Shown here piece by piece: positions 12,922-24,968 of a DNA stretch of 64,000 nucleotides. The DNA comes from Prunus persica. Its lineage: Eukaryota > Streptophyta > Magnoliopsida > Rosales > Rosaceae. Numbering within the stretch: position 1 is the first letter of the stretch; each line of letters opens with the position of its first letter. The DNA is taken from contig NC_034010.1 of NCBI RefSeq assembly GCF_000346465.2, positions 18,010,919 to 18,074,918 on the forward strand, given 5' to 3'. The notes under the pieces are model-generated. The model was not told where the DNA came from. It ran no database searches and saw only the letters and a program-made list of their open reading frames with translations. The position numbers and the translations under genes are program-made.

Positions 12922-13906
12922 AAGTTTAAGACTTAACTATTGATTTGCCCCTTGAATTTGTACATAACTTTCGATTTACCTCTAAATTTTTTTTCCTACA
13001 AAATTAAGGATACGAACTCTCTTTTTTCGCCAATTTCCCTCCTGCCGTATGAATGCGTAATATTTCATCCAATTTACCGTTAAATATGAGAAAAAAGGTC
13101 ATTTCGTATATTAAAAATAAATAAAAAGTTTTAAAAATTGAAATAATATCCTCTCTCTCTCTATCTCTCTGTAGGTGGGTTGCGGGCTAGGTTATGTGGG
13201 TGAGGGGTGGAAATAGGGATCTATTGCCACTGCTGGGGTGGAGGGAAGGGATGGGTCTAGGTCTGAGGGTGGGTCTCCGAGGGGAGGAGGCAAGGGCTGG
13301 GGGATGGGTCTAGGTTCGGGGTGGATCGAGGGTGGGGAGGGTGGTTGTATGGTGACGGTTTAGGTAGAGATAAATACAAAGGATGAGAGAGAGGAAGATA
13401 TAGAGGGAAAAGGTTGGGGAAGGCAGGATTAGGGGTTGGGTCGTGGAAGTGGGTGTCTGTGATGTTGAGTTGTTGAGGGGGTGCATCAAGGGGTCTTTGT
13501 TCGATGGGGTTGCAGGAGGAGAGAGAGAGAGTTGAGGATGGTGACATAGAGATTAGAGGGGGAGGGTGGGGGAGATGGAAGGGGAAGAGGAGGAGGAGGC
13601 GGGAGATGGATGGGGAAGGAGGGCCGGGTTCTTCGAGTTGGGGGGAAAGGTTGGCGCTAGGTTCGGTTCAGTAGGTCCCATGAATTTGATTTCCCTCTTT
13701 TTCTTCAATTTTTTCCAAAAAAATTTGTATTTTTAAAATAATTTAATAGAAAATTGAATTAAATGTTGAGGATTTAGACGACAGGAGGAATTGGCAAAAA
13801 AAAAAATGTTCATATCTTTAATTTTATATATATATATAAGTAAAAAAGATAAAATAAATTAAGTACAAGTTTAAAGGAACAAATCAACAGTTAAGCCTAA
13901 AGTTTA
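12922..13906. mobile_element. Long-TIR element (MULE-like MITE), about 1 kb
   Basis: The left end AAGTTTAAGACTTAACTATTG and following text, including TTTCGCCAATTTCCCTCCTG at 13028, is an imperfect inverted copy of the right end (13790-13906: AGGAGGAATTGGC ... CAACAGTTAAGCCTAAAG), giving terminal inverted repeats of roughly 130 bp. The centre (13150-13660) is strongly G-rich on the plus strand and has no convincing gene. Long TIRs without transposase fit non-autonomous Mutator-like elements; a target duplication could not be assigned. Confidence 0.55.
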
Positions 13907-13909
13907 ACA

Positions 13910-15654
13910 CTAGATTTTTTTTTTTGTTTTTTCCAGAAAAGTTTAGCACTAGTTGAAAAGTGAAGGTAAATCCAAAATGAAAGTTGTGATCTAATCTAAA
14001 ATGTTTATGATCCAAATTAAAGTAATGGCTTAAACGCAAGTAGTCCACGTAAAGAAAAAAGGCCTACCACTGTTTTATCAGAACCACCTAAATTAGTTTT
14101 AAAGTATTATATTATATATATACCCACTTCTATCATCATTATTATAAAGATATTCTTATTTATCGAATTTTGGGAAGAAAAAAATGTCTAAAATGAGCCA
14201 CCTGTCATGAATTTATTAATATTTTATATATGAAATTTCCCTTTTGTTCTTGTGTCGTGAAATTTATAGAACGAAGCCACATCTTGCCAGCTGGGTTAAA
14301 GTTAAAGAAATAAAATCCACAAGCTGTCTTAATTGCCCTAACATATGAATTTACTTTATTGCCATTGTCATTAACTTTCAATTTCTTTGGTTTCTGTCTT
14401 TCGAACGCAACTCATTTGTTCAAATGCAGCTCCTTCATTCTTCATTGTTTGGGAGGTCTAGTTTTGATTTCTATGATTTCAGGTGTGATTTCTATATATG
14501 AACAGAGGTTTGAGTGCAATTTCTGCTACTATTAGTTCAGTTCTTGTTGATTTTTGAATTGATATTGCGTTGTAGGATTTTTGTGCACATTATGTTCTTC
14601 TGTGAGCTGCGATTGTCGTTTTTAGTTGGATTTTGAGTTATGAAATCATGAGACAAGTTATATTCTCAAAATTTTGAAGTTTTTTCGGATTTTACGGATT
14701 ATTTTTGTTCTATTCCAAGCCAGCGAGTTTTTATACCTTTTTTTCGAATTTATTCTAACTCTAAATTTTTAATGTTTATTGTCATGCACAAGACGTTTTG
14801 ATTAGTTTTTTGTTTTGCTACTATGTTATTGTGCTCAATTTGAACATGACCTTAATAGCATGGTACTGTTTGATAGGATGAACGCACTGTTATTGTTGTG
14901 ATTTTCCAGATGAACTTAATGGCATGTAATTGTTTAAAACTTGATATTTCTAAGTGTTATAAAAATTATAGTTTTTCTCGTTCCGTAAAAGTCAAAAGCA
15001 AAGCCTTTTATAATATAAATAATATACTAAATAGATTGAAAATCTTTTTAAGGTAAAGTAAAACTAAAGAAACAAATAATAGGTAAATAAAAGTACAATA
15101 AATTAATATTATGAAAGCAAATTTGGTATAGTGAAGCACGTCAAATACGGTGTCCTAAAACCTTTCTAGCCTCCTTGCGTGCAAATACTAACGGTCTACA
15201 AGACTCCAAGATACGACACTCAATACATAGGCTCAAAGTCCTCTATGAGCACATTCACAGTCGAATATAGGTCTCCAAATCACAGAATCGTTGCCCAATA
15301 ATAATAATATATGTAAAGAAAGTATGAAAGGTATAGGAAGAGAGAATCATATTGTGGTGGTGATTGTGGTGTGTGGTATCGTAGTAGTATTTGTGTTATA
15401 TGGTTGTTGTTCAAATATGAAGGAGGAGTGACATTTTATAGGCATCCAAGAACATGTAAACTCCACCACATTAAACTATAAATAAAACCAAAAAAATTAA
15501 AATTTATAACCTCCACAATAAAGAAAATAAAAAAACTAAAATAATTAAACAAATCAAAACGGTAAATTTTTTAAAACCTTTTTAAAATTCCAATACTAAG
15601 AATTTGTTTGTGTGGTGTAGTAGCAGTGTGGTGTTTTATTTTATGTTTGATATA
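13910..15654. other. Intergenic, no gene recognised
   Basis: AT-rich, with no frame above 60 codons and no family match. A pyrimidine-rich stretch at 14380-14480 resembles a 5' leader but no coding exon follows. Confidence 0.5.
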
Positions 15655-17172
15655 TGTTGAGTCCCAAAAAAGTCACAAGAAACCCAAAGACATTTCAAGC
15701 TCAATATAACATATAATGTTGGTTATGCATTAATCCAAACTGTATTTTGGGAATTAATTCATTAATAAATATAAAAATAGTGTGCATGCCATGCCAAGCC
15801 AATAATACATTTTTCATATGTCAATCACCTACCAAGCTCGCATGAACCCAAGTCATGTGGTTTACAGGGCTTGCACGAGGGATTGTAGTATGGAAAGTTA
15901 CGGAGGTCCATAAGGCCCACGGAAACTCTTGGATAATAGAGACTTTAGGCTAACTACTTGGGAGCACCAAAGTCCAAGCCCATTACTTGGAGTTCTCCAA
16001 GGTAGGTGAGCAAATGAGATATTTTTCAAGCACTTCTTTTTGCCCATAGGAAATAGTCATTTTCCAATGCCTAGCTTTACCCGCTGAAAATAAGAATGTC
16101 CTAATACTTCCTTTTACCCGCTGGAAACAAGCCAATTCCAACACTTCTTTTTACCTATAGGAAATAGTCATTTTCCAATGCCTACCTTTACCTACTGGAA
16201 ATAAGAATGTCTCAATGCCCCCTTTTACCTGTTGGAAATAGACTAGCTCCAACACTTTCTTTTACCTATTGGAAATGAAAGAGAGTCTTCACCTTCTATA
16301 AATTGGGAGGCATTGCTCAGCCAAAGTCAATCCCTCTTGGTTGCTGCAAGCTTCTCAGCAACCAGGAGAACTCACCTTTCTTCAGCTGCTGCAAGCATTC
16401 CAGTAGCCTTCACATTCATTCCTGAGCCATCAACCTCCATCGTTGGGTTGCTGGAAGCATCCCAGCAACCATCGACCAACATCTCTTGGTTGCTCAAACA
16501 TACCAGCAACTATCAGACCATTTTTCTTCTTCCCTTCGGCTGCTGCAAGCATTTCAGCTGCCATCCCAGCCATCCCTCAGCCATCACAACCATGTCTTCT
16601 ACTTTCTCACCCTATAAATCCATCATCTTCTCCATAAAGCCTCACCAAACATAACTCCAAACTTTTCCTTCATTCCAAGCTATAAACACCATAGCCTTCA
16701 AATCTCAAGCTTTTCCTCTCATCACCCTTCTCTTGAAACTCTTAAATCCCCATAGCTATAGCCACAAACAACAGATTATCACTACCCAAACTCAAGCATA
16801 TCTAAAACCAAGCCAAGCACATGCATTCTCATTTGCTAAACTTGTGGGTCTTTAGCTCCTTCACTCCAAGCTCTCATGCCAAGCCTAGTAGTATCTTGAT
16901 TCACTAAAGCAGACTCTCATGCCAAGCCTGTGCAACATCAATGTACCATCTTCAACTCTTTGTCAAGCTGCCGGAAACATCAGCATAAAACACGCAGCCA
17001 CTAGAAGAAGAACAAAATACTCCCCTGGGACTTGTTTCTCCCTTGAGATACTTTGGGCCTAGTTCTCGCTAACTCAGAAAAAAAGGGGCAACGAAGACTT
17101 GATTCTTCACTCTATGCCTGTCCAAGAATCAATAAGCCCGAATGAGCCTTCCGACAGAAAAATACCCTAACA
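15655..17172 (+). mobile_element. Solo LTR, 1,518 bp, TSD ATATA
   Basis: Starts TGTTGAGTCCCAAAAAAG and ends AAATACCCTAACA, i.e. TG...CA, with the 5 bp duplication ATATA on both sides (15650-15654 and 17173-17177). A TATA-like TTCTATAAATTGGGAGG lies at about 16296, as expected of an LTR promoter. Two to three degenerate ~100 bp direct repeats (16030-16280, the TTTACC...GGAAATA phrases) precede it. No second LTR or internal domain remains, so it is a solo LTR from recombination; Gypsy-type by appearance. The 113-codon frame at 16313 lies inside it and is not a gene. Confidence 0.75.
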
Positions 17173-17177
17173 ATATA

Positions 17178-18782
17178 TTATTTGGATTTTTGTGTTTAAA
17201 TTTTTTTTTTTTTTTAGGGAAGTTCACTGTTATTACTTGGAGTCCACTGTTAAAGTGCTATTATCGTAAAATAGACTATTAGTGCATGTTAAATTGATTT
17301 TTTGTTTTAAACAAACACTGATTAAAATGGTGAAGAAAATGGTTCACTTTATTATTGGCAATCCACTATTAAAATGCTATTACCGTAAAATAAATTGTTA
17401 ATGCATGTTCAATAGACCGTTAGTACATGTTAAATAGAATGTTTTTTAGAAGCACATAACTTGAAATTTAAAAGCACCTAAATGTTCAAAGGCTGTACAA
17501 GTCCTAGGAAAGCAGAAGAAAAGTAGCCAAATATTGGATTACAATTTCATTTTTTTTGCATTTCACTCCTCTCTATTTCATGGAATTCTAGCTTTTTTCA
17601 TTGCTCATTCTTTTCATCAACACTTCTTTTCTTAGTTGCAGACATATCAACAACAGAATTACTTAGTGATAATAGTTTCCATTTGAGGAACCTGAGTATA
17701 CAAAGTATTGAACTCATCACTTTGACCAAACTTCAACATATCCGACACATAGTAATATTGGTTGAGACTTGGATTTTGGGTAGCACTAATCTTGATTCTC
17801 ATGAGAGTTACTAGAGAACAGCCGATTCTCACAGTCGCAGTCTCACGATGTCTCTTATTTAGGTGAGTTCTCCACAAGTACATGTGACTTTCACCCCGTG
17901 GGAGATTGCCCGCCTCAAAACTTATTAAGAGGTAAATCCCTTCATGAAGTCACATAAAATAGCACTTTTGCCTTAGGAATGAGTAGAAGAATATCTCAAA
18001 GATATCTCCATAGTTTTATGAGTGCTATATGAGTCATGCAGTATGAATTGTTTCTATCACATTGAACTTCCTTCATAGGATTGTCAATCATAGAAGTTGA
18101 GTTACCTCCATAGGTGACTCCCCGATGAGTTTAAACATATCCCCTTTGACATTTTGCATTAATAACCTCCTCCACGAGGCATGCATATCATGACTAGCCT
18201 TCATAAGGCATATATAATGTGGATCATGTGCTGAAGCCTTTTTTATGGTTTTTGCTTTTTTTTTTTTATCTATAAAACAGGGATGGGCTTCATTGTGGGG
18301 TTTGTTTTTTTTTTTTTTTTGAAAAGGCAGAGCAATGTTGTAATTAATAAGTGTTTGAAGTGTTATTTTGTTTTTGAAAATGGGCTTCGAGTTTTATTAA
18401 TTTATAGAGTTTCAATATAGTTGGGTTTTCTACTATTTAATGTCCCTCTAATGGGTATAATCTCCAACTCCAATTTTTTGGGTCAACGACCTAAATTAGT
18501 AATTAATTTTTTAATTAATTAATTTTTAATATAAATTTTATCAGCTATGAGGAAAGTATTGGGGGCCAATATCATGTACTTTTCTCGTGGGCCGACTCTA
18601 TATTGCACGGACACGTCAAATACCTTGAGTGTTGGAGTGTGACACGCCGGTGACATAATCAACCCAACGTCAAGACACGGCAGTGGTTTTTTTTGCAATT
18701 TTAAAAATAAAAACTCTATCTCAGATGATGAAGAGATTGAAGAGGCTGAACATAGAAGCCTCTGCTTGAAACTTTCCATAAC

Positions 18783-18813
<31 letters not shown>

Positions 18814-19700
18814 CTGAACCCACCCACAATCACAGTTTTCAACTGAAGCCTCTGCCTGAAACTTTCCCGATGGAATTATAAATAAAATAATAAAATAATA
18901 AAATAAAAAAGAGGCAAATGAGAGATGGTGAACTGGGGAAAAAGGGAGATGTGAGGAAGTGGGTTGTGATGAGAGAGAGAGAGAGATAATGGGGAGGTGG
19001 GGTTGGGTTGGGTCTGCTGGTGATGGGACCTTTTTTTTGTTTTAGATAATTTTAGGTTTTTTTTTTTTTTTTTTTTTTTTGCGAAAGAATTTTAGGTTTT
19101 TTTTTAATGATTAAAAGTATTATTCTACGTTTTTACTACCATAATCCTTATGAAAAATATAAGAAACGGGTGAAAATGAGATATTAATGGCAGTTTCATT
19201 TCTTAAAATTCCTCATAAAGAATATTTTTATTGAAAACAATTGTATGAGTATGAATTATTTGTTAGGATATGATTTCTCCACTCTATTTTTCTATACTTA
19301 GACTCCTTTTGCTTTTAAATGCTTTTTAAAATTAAGTATAAAGAAAAAGAAAATAAAGTATAAAGAAAAAGAAAAAAGCGAAAGGGAGTGTAAGTGGAGA
19401 AAAGGGAAGTGGGGAAATCAGCTCCCATTTTTTAACATATATAAGTTTATTATTATTTTAATTACCATGTCTTAGTCGTGTCTGTGTCTTAGTTTTTTGA
19501 GATTTCCCATGTCACCGTGTCGCGTTTTCGTGTCCTTGTGTCTATCTTCAAGGAAGAAAATAGTATGTACGTGCAATATATCTTACGTATGTATATAAAG
19601 AAAACTGTTATTCACACTCCATATAAAAAGAAACATTATGCAATCCTTTATTCGCTATGGAAGTTAAACGGGGATCATTGTAACTTTCTTGTGTTTATTA
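17178..19700. other. Intergenic with microsatellites, no gene recognised
   Basis: AT-rich DNA with poly-T runs, a (GA)n repeat at about 18785-18812 and another at 18972-18986. Short frames at 17659-17883 and 18519-18842 have no recognisable domain. Confidence 0.5.
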
Positions 19701-19707
19701 ATTTTAG

Positions 19708-20389
19708 GAAGTTAAGTGTTTGTTAGAACGGAGAACTAGAGAACAAATCACTATCATTTATGTTAGAATCAAACGAAGATTTAAAGAACTTTCCAAGCTT
19801 TTATGCAAAATTCAGACTTCGGGTATTGGATCGAGTCCATGGAGTGGCAGAGCTAGGAATCTTACCACAAGGGGTCTTAGTGTAAAAGTCCCAATAAAAA
19901 TTTTGGCCAAGAGGACACCAGTTATTCAGCTCTTTACACACTAATGTCTCATAAACGCACACACAGAACATGCATAAATATACACTATTGTATGAGACAG
20001 ACCTTACCTGGCTTTTATTATTCTTTAAGGACAAATAAGGCAAAAAATTGGGGGTTTTAGAATGAAGGTATCGGTGCTGGAGAGAAAGGATACGCTGGGC
20101 ATTTTCATTAATTTTTTTTTTATTACAGACCTGGCCCAAAACGACGTCATTTTGCCCATGTTGTTTTTAAATAAATTTATAAAATAAAAATAAATAAAAA
20201 ACCGCGCGTGCAACCTTCTTCTTCAGGTGGCACAACCTTCTTTCTTCTTCAGTCATTTAGTCAAGCACTTGATGTGCAGCTCTAAGAGGTCGTACCAACA
20301 GCTCCAAGGGACCTCTAAACTTATTTCCATGACTTCCAAAAGGTCGTGCAACCCCACTGACCTCATTGTGGCTCCGCCACTGTCCATGG
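19708..20389 (+). pseudogene. MATH-domain pseudogene exon, split by a hAT MITE
   Basis: After an ATTTTAG acceptor, 19708-19842 encodes the counterpart of exon 4 of the MATH gene at 2310-2473: KLSVC (here with an in-frame TAG), then ENKSLSFML, then FYAKFRLRVLDRV, matching VSLSLYL and VYVEFKLRVVDR of the intact gene. At GTCCATGG the exon is interrupted by a 539 bp hAT element; after the second GTCCATGG copy (20382-20389) the sequence continues TAAACAT, so the original exon end was CATG followed by a GTAAAC donor. Other exons were not found. The premature stop, missing exons and insertion show it is dead. Confidence 0.75.
19843..20381. mobile_element. hAT MITE, 539 bp, TSD GTCCATGG
   Basis: Terminal inverted repeats AGTGGCAGAGCTA (left) and AGTGGCGGAGCCA (right, reverse complement), and a perfect 8 bp target duplication, 19835-19842 and 20382-20389. 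Eight-base duplications and CAGTGGCGGA-type ends are diagnostic of hAT. It carries an internal AAAACGACGTC motif, also seen in the sister element at 41917-42454. No transposase. Confidence 0.88.
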
Positions 20390-21903
20390 TAAACATACTA
20401 CTGAAAAAGAAGGTAATTCCCTTTACACCTATCTCTATTTGCTATATTCCTTATCTATGTGTCAACTCATTGTCCTCACTGGAAAAGAAAAAATGAAGTA
20501 AGAAATTAAGGTCCCTTTTGCTATGGAGGGTTAGACTCGGCTATCCTAGAGTAGTTACTATTGTTTCACAAGGGAACATTACTATTGTTTTACATGAATA
20601 GTGAATAGTGACTGCCCTAGCTCCCCCCTTACTATGGCTAAGGGTAAATGAGTGGAGTTGCTCTAAGAGTTTGGACTTTAATCTAACACATCAATCATGA
20701 TAGTTGATGCGACGCTCATGACTTAATGCAGAAATTCTTATGCATACAGTTGATATTCACCTCATGAGTATCATACCTTATTAACCGACATTAGGGGAGG
20801 AGGGAAGACAACAAATGCAAGGATAGATGACTTCGGACCCAGCCCAGTTGGCTAAAATACTTGCCCAATTAATTAAACTCATTAACCTGTGCTTTAATTT
20901 GGTTCTTTGGTCCAAATGAACATGCGTATCCTCTAGGTTGGGAGGATTGATGATAGTTTCTTGTCAACTTCAAATTGTTTGCATTAGATATTTTGCACAA
21001 ACATGATCATAAATCCAAGAACTCTCTACTATTTTATTCATCCACATGTTAAACTATCAAAGCTCCCCCAACCATCATACCCTTGATGCTAATGAGCTCT
21101 TGGAGTTCTGGTAACGTGGCGCGCATGTTTAGCAGATCTCAAATTCTCAAAAAGCGAAAAATCATTAAGATGATCGAAAATTAACTCCAATATACAGATA
21201 GACGGTGTTAAATAAGGGAGAGTAAAGTTACACACACACTGTCAATGTACCATAAGAGTTTGAACTTAAGACTATTTATCTGCAAGTTTATTATTTTTTG
21301 AGTTGACTATATCTAATATTGTAGTCTTCTCTTTACTATTATTTTGATATTTTCTTTTGGCTGGCTTTTTAAAAGGCAAACCTTATAGTCACTCAACCAT
21401 TAGATATTAGTATCTCCGAGCTTCTTTTTTTTATATTTAGAAATTGAATTCATTCATAAAACCAAAATATTGTACATAGAACGATATTAGTATCTTGGAA
21501 TTTTGTTTATTTTGTTATTGTTATAGCTATGTTTTTATTATATTGTAGATTGATCATTGTTATTAAAACACACAATGCATTGCAATTTATATTTCTATAG
21601 AATTAGTTTTTTGTTTGCAATTTCTGTTTTTGTTTTTATATTTGGAATTATGAAAAAGGAACTGCTCACTTTTGCATAGACTGCATTGCAGTTTTGCTCA
21701 CACTCATTGTAATTTTTATTTAATTACAATTGGCTAAATTATTTTATAACTGAATATTGGTATGCTTTTTGAAGTTAATGAAAATTATACAATTGTGTCA
21801 TCAATGGATATGCCTTTTTGACTTTGTTTGGTTGTTTGTTTTCATGATGAATTTGATTTTTTACGTTGTAGATTGATCATTACTATAATACACAATGCAT
21901 TGT
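20390..21903. other. Intergenic, with a partial tandem duplication at its end
   Basis: No gene recognised. The stretch about 21540-21640 (GTAGATTGATCATTGTTATT, CACAATGCATTG, TATAGAATTAGTTTTT) is repeated at 21868-21903 and 22376-22410; the second copy is the one interrupted by the Cassandra element. Confidence 0.6.
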
Positions 21904-22375
21904 TGTCACATCCCGGGATCGACTCCACCGTAGCACGATATTGTCCGCTTTGGGCCCCCCTCTCTGCCCGCACGGTTTTGTTTTTGGGAGCTCACGAGCA
22001 ACTTCCCAGTGGGTCACCCATCCTGGGATTGCTCTAGCCCCCAACTTGCTTAACTTCGGAGTTCCTACGACTCCGAAGCCAGTGAGCTCCCAAAAGGCCT
22101 CGTGCTAGATGGATGCGGGTGTGCACATATAAGGCACATCACCCCCTCTCTTTGGGCCCCCTCTCTGCCTGCACGGTTTTGTTTTTGGGAGCTCACGAGC
22201 AACTTCTCAGTGGGTCACCCATCCTGGGATTGCTCTAGCCCCCAACTCGCTTAACTTCGGAGTTCCTACTACTCCGAAGCCAGTGAGCTCCCAAAAGGCC
22301 TCGTGCTAGATGGATGCGGGTGTGCACATATAAGGCATATCACCCCCTCTTCGTTAGTTGATGTGGGATCTTACA
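21904..22375 (-). mobile_element. Cassandra-type LTR with internal duplication of the 5S-like region, TSD ATTGT
   Basis: On the minus strand it starts TGTAAGATCCCACATCAAC and ends GATCCCGGGATGTGACA, flanked by ATTGT on both sides (21899-21903 and 22376-22380). It contains the 5S-rRNA-like module that defines Cassandra TRIMs: AGTTAAGC...GTTGGGGGCTAGAG and CAGGATGGGTGACC, matching the internal Pol III promoter boxes of 5S rRNA. A segment of about 190 bp (from GGGCCCCC at about 21950 to ACCCCCTCTC at about 22150) occurs twice in tandem, so there are two 5S-like modules in one LTR. No PBS, PPT or second LTR end is present between the copies, so this is an expanded solo LTR, not a complete element. 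Confidence 0.85.
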
Positions 22376-22380
22376 ATTGT

Positions 22381-23320
22381 AGTTTATATTTTATAGAATT
22401 GGTTTTTGTTTTTGTTGCAGTCTATGTTTTTTTTTGTTGCAATTTATGTGTTTGTTTGCTATTTTTGTTCACATCATTGATATGTACATTGTTTTGTTTT
22501 GCATAACTATAGAGCATGAGGGATTTGGTACAAATCTTGCCCGAATCGATGTTTTGTTTTTTTTAAAAAAAAATCATTGACTGTTAATATAAATATTGCG
22601 TAACTGAACAAATATCATAAAAACAAAGTTGGTGTAGTGATTTGAAAATGAGGATTTTACGTAATTTTGAGGTTCTTGATTTCAAATGAATAATGAAACT
22701 GTTTAAATAAACTTCAGTGGCATTCCTTGTAATTTATAGGGATTACTTTAAAATATAAGGCTATATTTTTCTTCCCACGTGCTGGATTCTTAATCAGCAA
22801 TGCCATGTCAATTGCCTCTAAATTTCCGTCAAATAGTGTCAAACTCGAACCCTAATGTCATGTCAGCTGTCTTTTAATAGCTATATGTGTCTACTTTTGG
22901 AATGGGTAACTCAATTTCTGGAATTTTGTATTGGTTGATTGATGGGTTTTAGATTTGAACTTGGATATGTGTCATTTTACCATACTGTGGACTTACAAAA
23001 AACATATGAGTTAGAGAATACACAATTAAGCAACCACAAAGTGTGGTGTGGTTGATAAATTAGCATTTTTAATTGGCGAATTGTTTGATGTCTTAAAAGT
23101 AGGGGTTCAAAACTAGTTGAGAGCACTTTGCGCCCAGGGACAAACGAGTCGAATTCAGAGCGAAAATTAATTTCACCATTCGAATATGGGGACACCTCAT
23201 GATATTTACTAAATAAAAAATAAAAAATACACAGTTAAGCAAAAGCCCATATGACTCGTTCACTTCTTCCTATTGCTTTGCGACAGTTCACACCTTCCTA
23301 TTTCACCACATATCAGTCAT
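22381..23320. other. Intergenic, no gene recognised
   Basis: AT-rich sequence, poly-T tracts at 22425-22435 and 22555-22575; the frame at 22977-23195 has no recognisable domain. Confidence 0.5.
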
Positions 23321-23509
23321 GATCTCTTGGACCCCTGTAGTCCAAGAGATTTATGGTCACCCACCGTTGGATGTAAATTCAACGGTTGACTTGAATCGGG
23401 TAATAATCATTTATGTCATATTGCATTTATATATATCATTTTGAACCATTGGATTAATATCCAACGGTGGGTGACCACAATCTCTTGGACTCCTGTGGTC
23501 CAAGAGATC
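23321..23509. mobile_element. Foldback MITE, 189 bp
   Basis: Left end ATCTCTTGGACCCCTGTAG then TCCAAGAGAT and GGTCACCCACCGTTGGAT; the right end is its inverted repeat (ATCCAACGGTGGGTGACC, then ATCTCTTGGACTCCTGTGG and TCCAAGAGAT). Each terminal motif is itself palindromic (ATCTCTTGGAC...GTCCAAGAGAT), so the element can fold as a whole and at each end. TSD unclear. Confidence 0.7.
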
Positions 23510-24832
23510 GGGACTGCACCACATATATACTACTTATGATTTGTTTAGGTTTGGGCTCTATCTTCTCTCTCATTTAGGTGGATTCATTTCATCTAAACTT
23601 TAATTTTTTGATTATTTTATCTTGTAAACTTTTAGTAAAGCTTATCTCGGGATATTTGATTAAATTTCTGATAACCATTATGGCTAAACAGTCAAATTTG
23701 ATTGCTCATTGCTATTTTTATATCCATGTTTAGTCTTGTAAATTAAAGTTAGTCTTGTAACTCTTTATTTATCATTTAAGGGCTGTGACTTTTGTCCTCC
23801 TTAATAATTTAGCATTAATCTAATATTACTAAATCCTCAAGAATATTGTCACACCACAACCACCCCCACTACTACCACCATGCACTACCACCATCATCAT
23901 CGACAACAAACCCCAACAATATGGTCACCACAACCACAACCACTCTCACTATCACCATGTCACTATTTCAAAATTTCCACATCCAAAAGACCATTCAGAA
24001 AATAATAATAATAATAATAATAATAAAAAGAACCCATGCGTGAAGTCATTTTAGTCACCCCCATAGTCATCTATCTATCTTGGAGTCAAAATTCAATGGT
24101 TGATATTCAAACTTGGATCAAATATCCTGATATGGTATTAATGTCAACCATAGATTTTTGATCCACTAATTGGCTATGAACTCCGGTGCCAATAATAGAT
24201 GGTGTTGTGCCTAACACACTATTCATGTCCACTTTCTTTGAATCAGATTCTTGCTTAAAGTCTCCTTTGAATCAGATTCTACTAAAAAACCATCAATAAT
24301 GTTTTTTTTTTGGTCAATACCATCAATAATGTAAGAATGTATATATATAATCCCATTCTATTAGGGGATTATTCAAATAATTTTATTTGAGGGACGCCCT
24401 TTAGGGTACTCTATAATTTTTTTTTCCAATGATCCAAACCATTTATTTTTTAGGTCTTCATTCATAAATCATCCTTACAAAAAATTAGACAAATCGAAAA
24501 CTGTTTTAACATCCAATTATGTCATACAAAATCAATGAATATGGTGCTTCAAAAAAGTACTAAAATTTCAATAACTCAATTGAATGGTCAAATGATGTCA
24601 GGTTCAAGTAATTTTTTGTGGAGATGATCTTTGAATGAGTATCTACAAAATAGATAGTTTGGATTAGTGAAATACAATCTGAAGTGAGGCCTACAAGAGG
24701 TGTCTCTCAAATAAACTTATTTAAAAAATCCCTCAATAAAAGCTATATATATATATTGTTTTGGTGGTACCTAAACATAATATGCTAGTTATGGATTAAT
24801 TACCAGCACGTAACTGCGACGACCATTCGTCT

Positions 24833-24835
<3 letters not shown>
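23510..24835. other. Intergenic and promoter region of the histidine-phosphatase gene
   Basis: Contains a CAC/ACC-rich stretch (23850-23960) and an (ATA)n run at 24001-24026. No gene recognised. Confidence 0.5.

Positions 24836-24868
<33 letters not shown>
24836..24868. repeat. (CT)n microsatellite in the 5' leader region
   Basis: About 16 CT units directly upstream of the ATG at 24969; pyrimidine tracts of this kind are common in plant 5' leaders. Confidence 0.9.
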
Positions 24869-24869
<1 letters not shown>

Positions 24870-24968
24870 AAAATTCCTCTTAAACAAAAAAATAAGAAGA
24901 AGAAAATAAAAAATAAAAAAACTCTCTGCTTATACTTTTCTCTCCGACTTCCCTCAAAATCTCCCGAT

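Noticed and set aside
13257..13547. 96-codon Pro/Ser-rich minus-strand frame
   Set aside because: Lies in the G-rich core of a long-TIR element; composition explains it.
16313..16654. 113-codon frame
   Set aside because: Inside the solo LTR 15655-17172; translation of LTR leader repeats.
21950..22330. 5S rRNA genes
   Set aside because: The 5S-like text is inside LTRs with TG...CA ends and 5 bp duplications, and diverges from true 5S; it is the Cassandra module.
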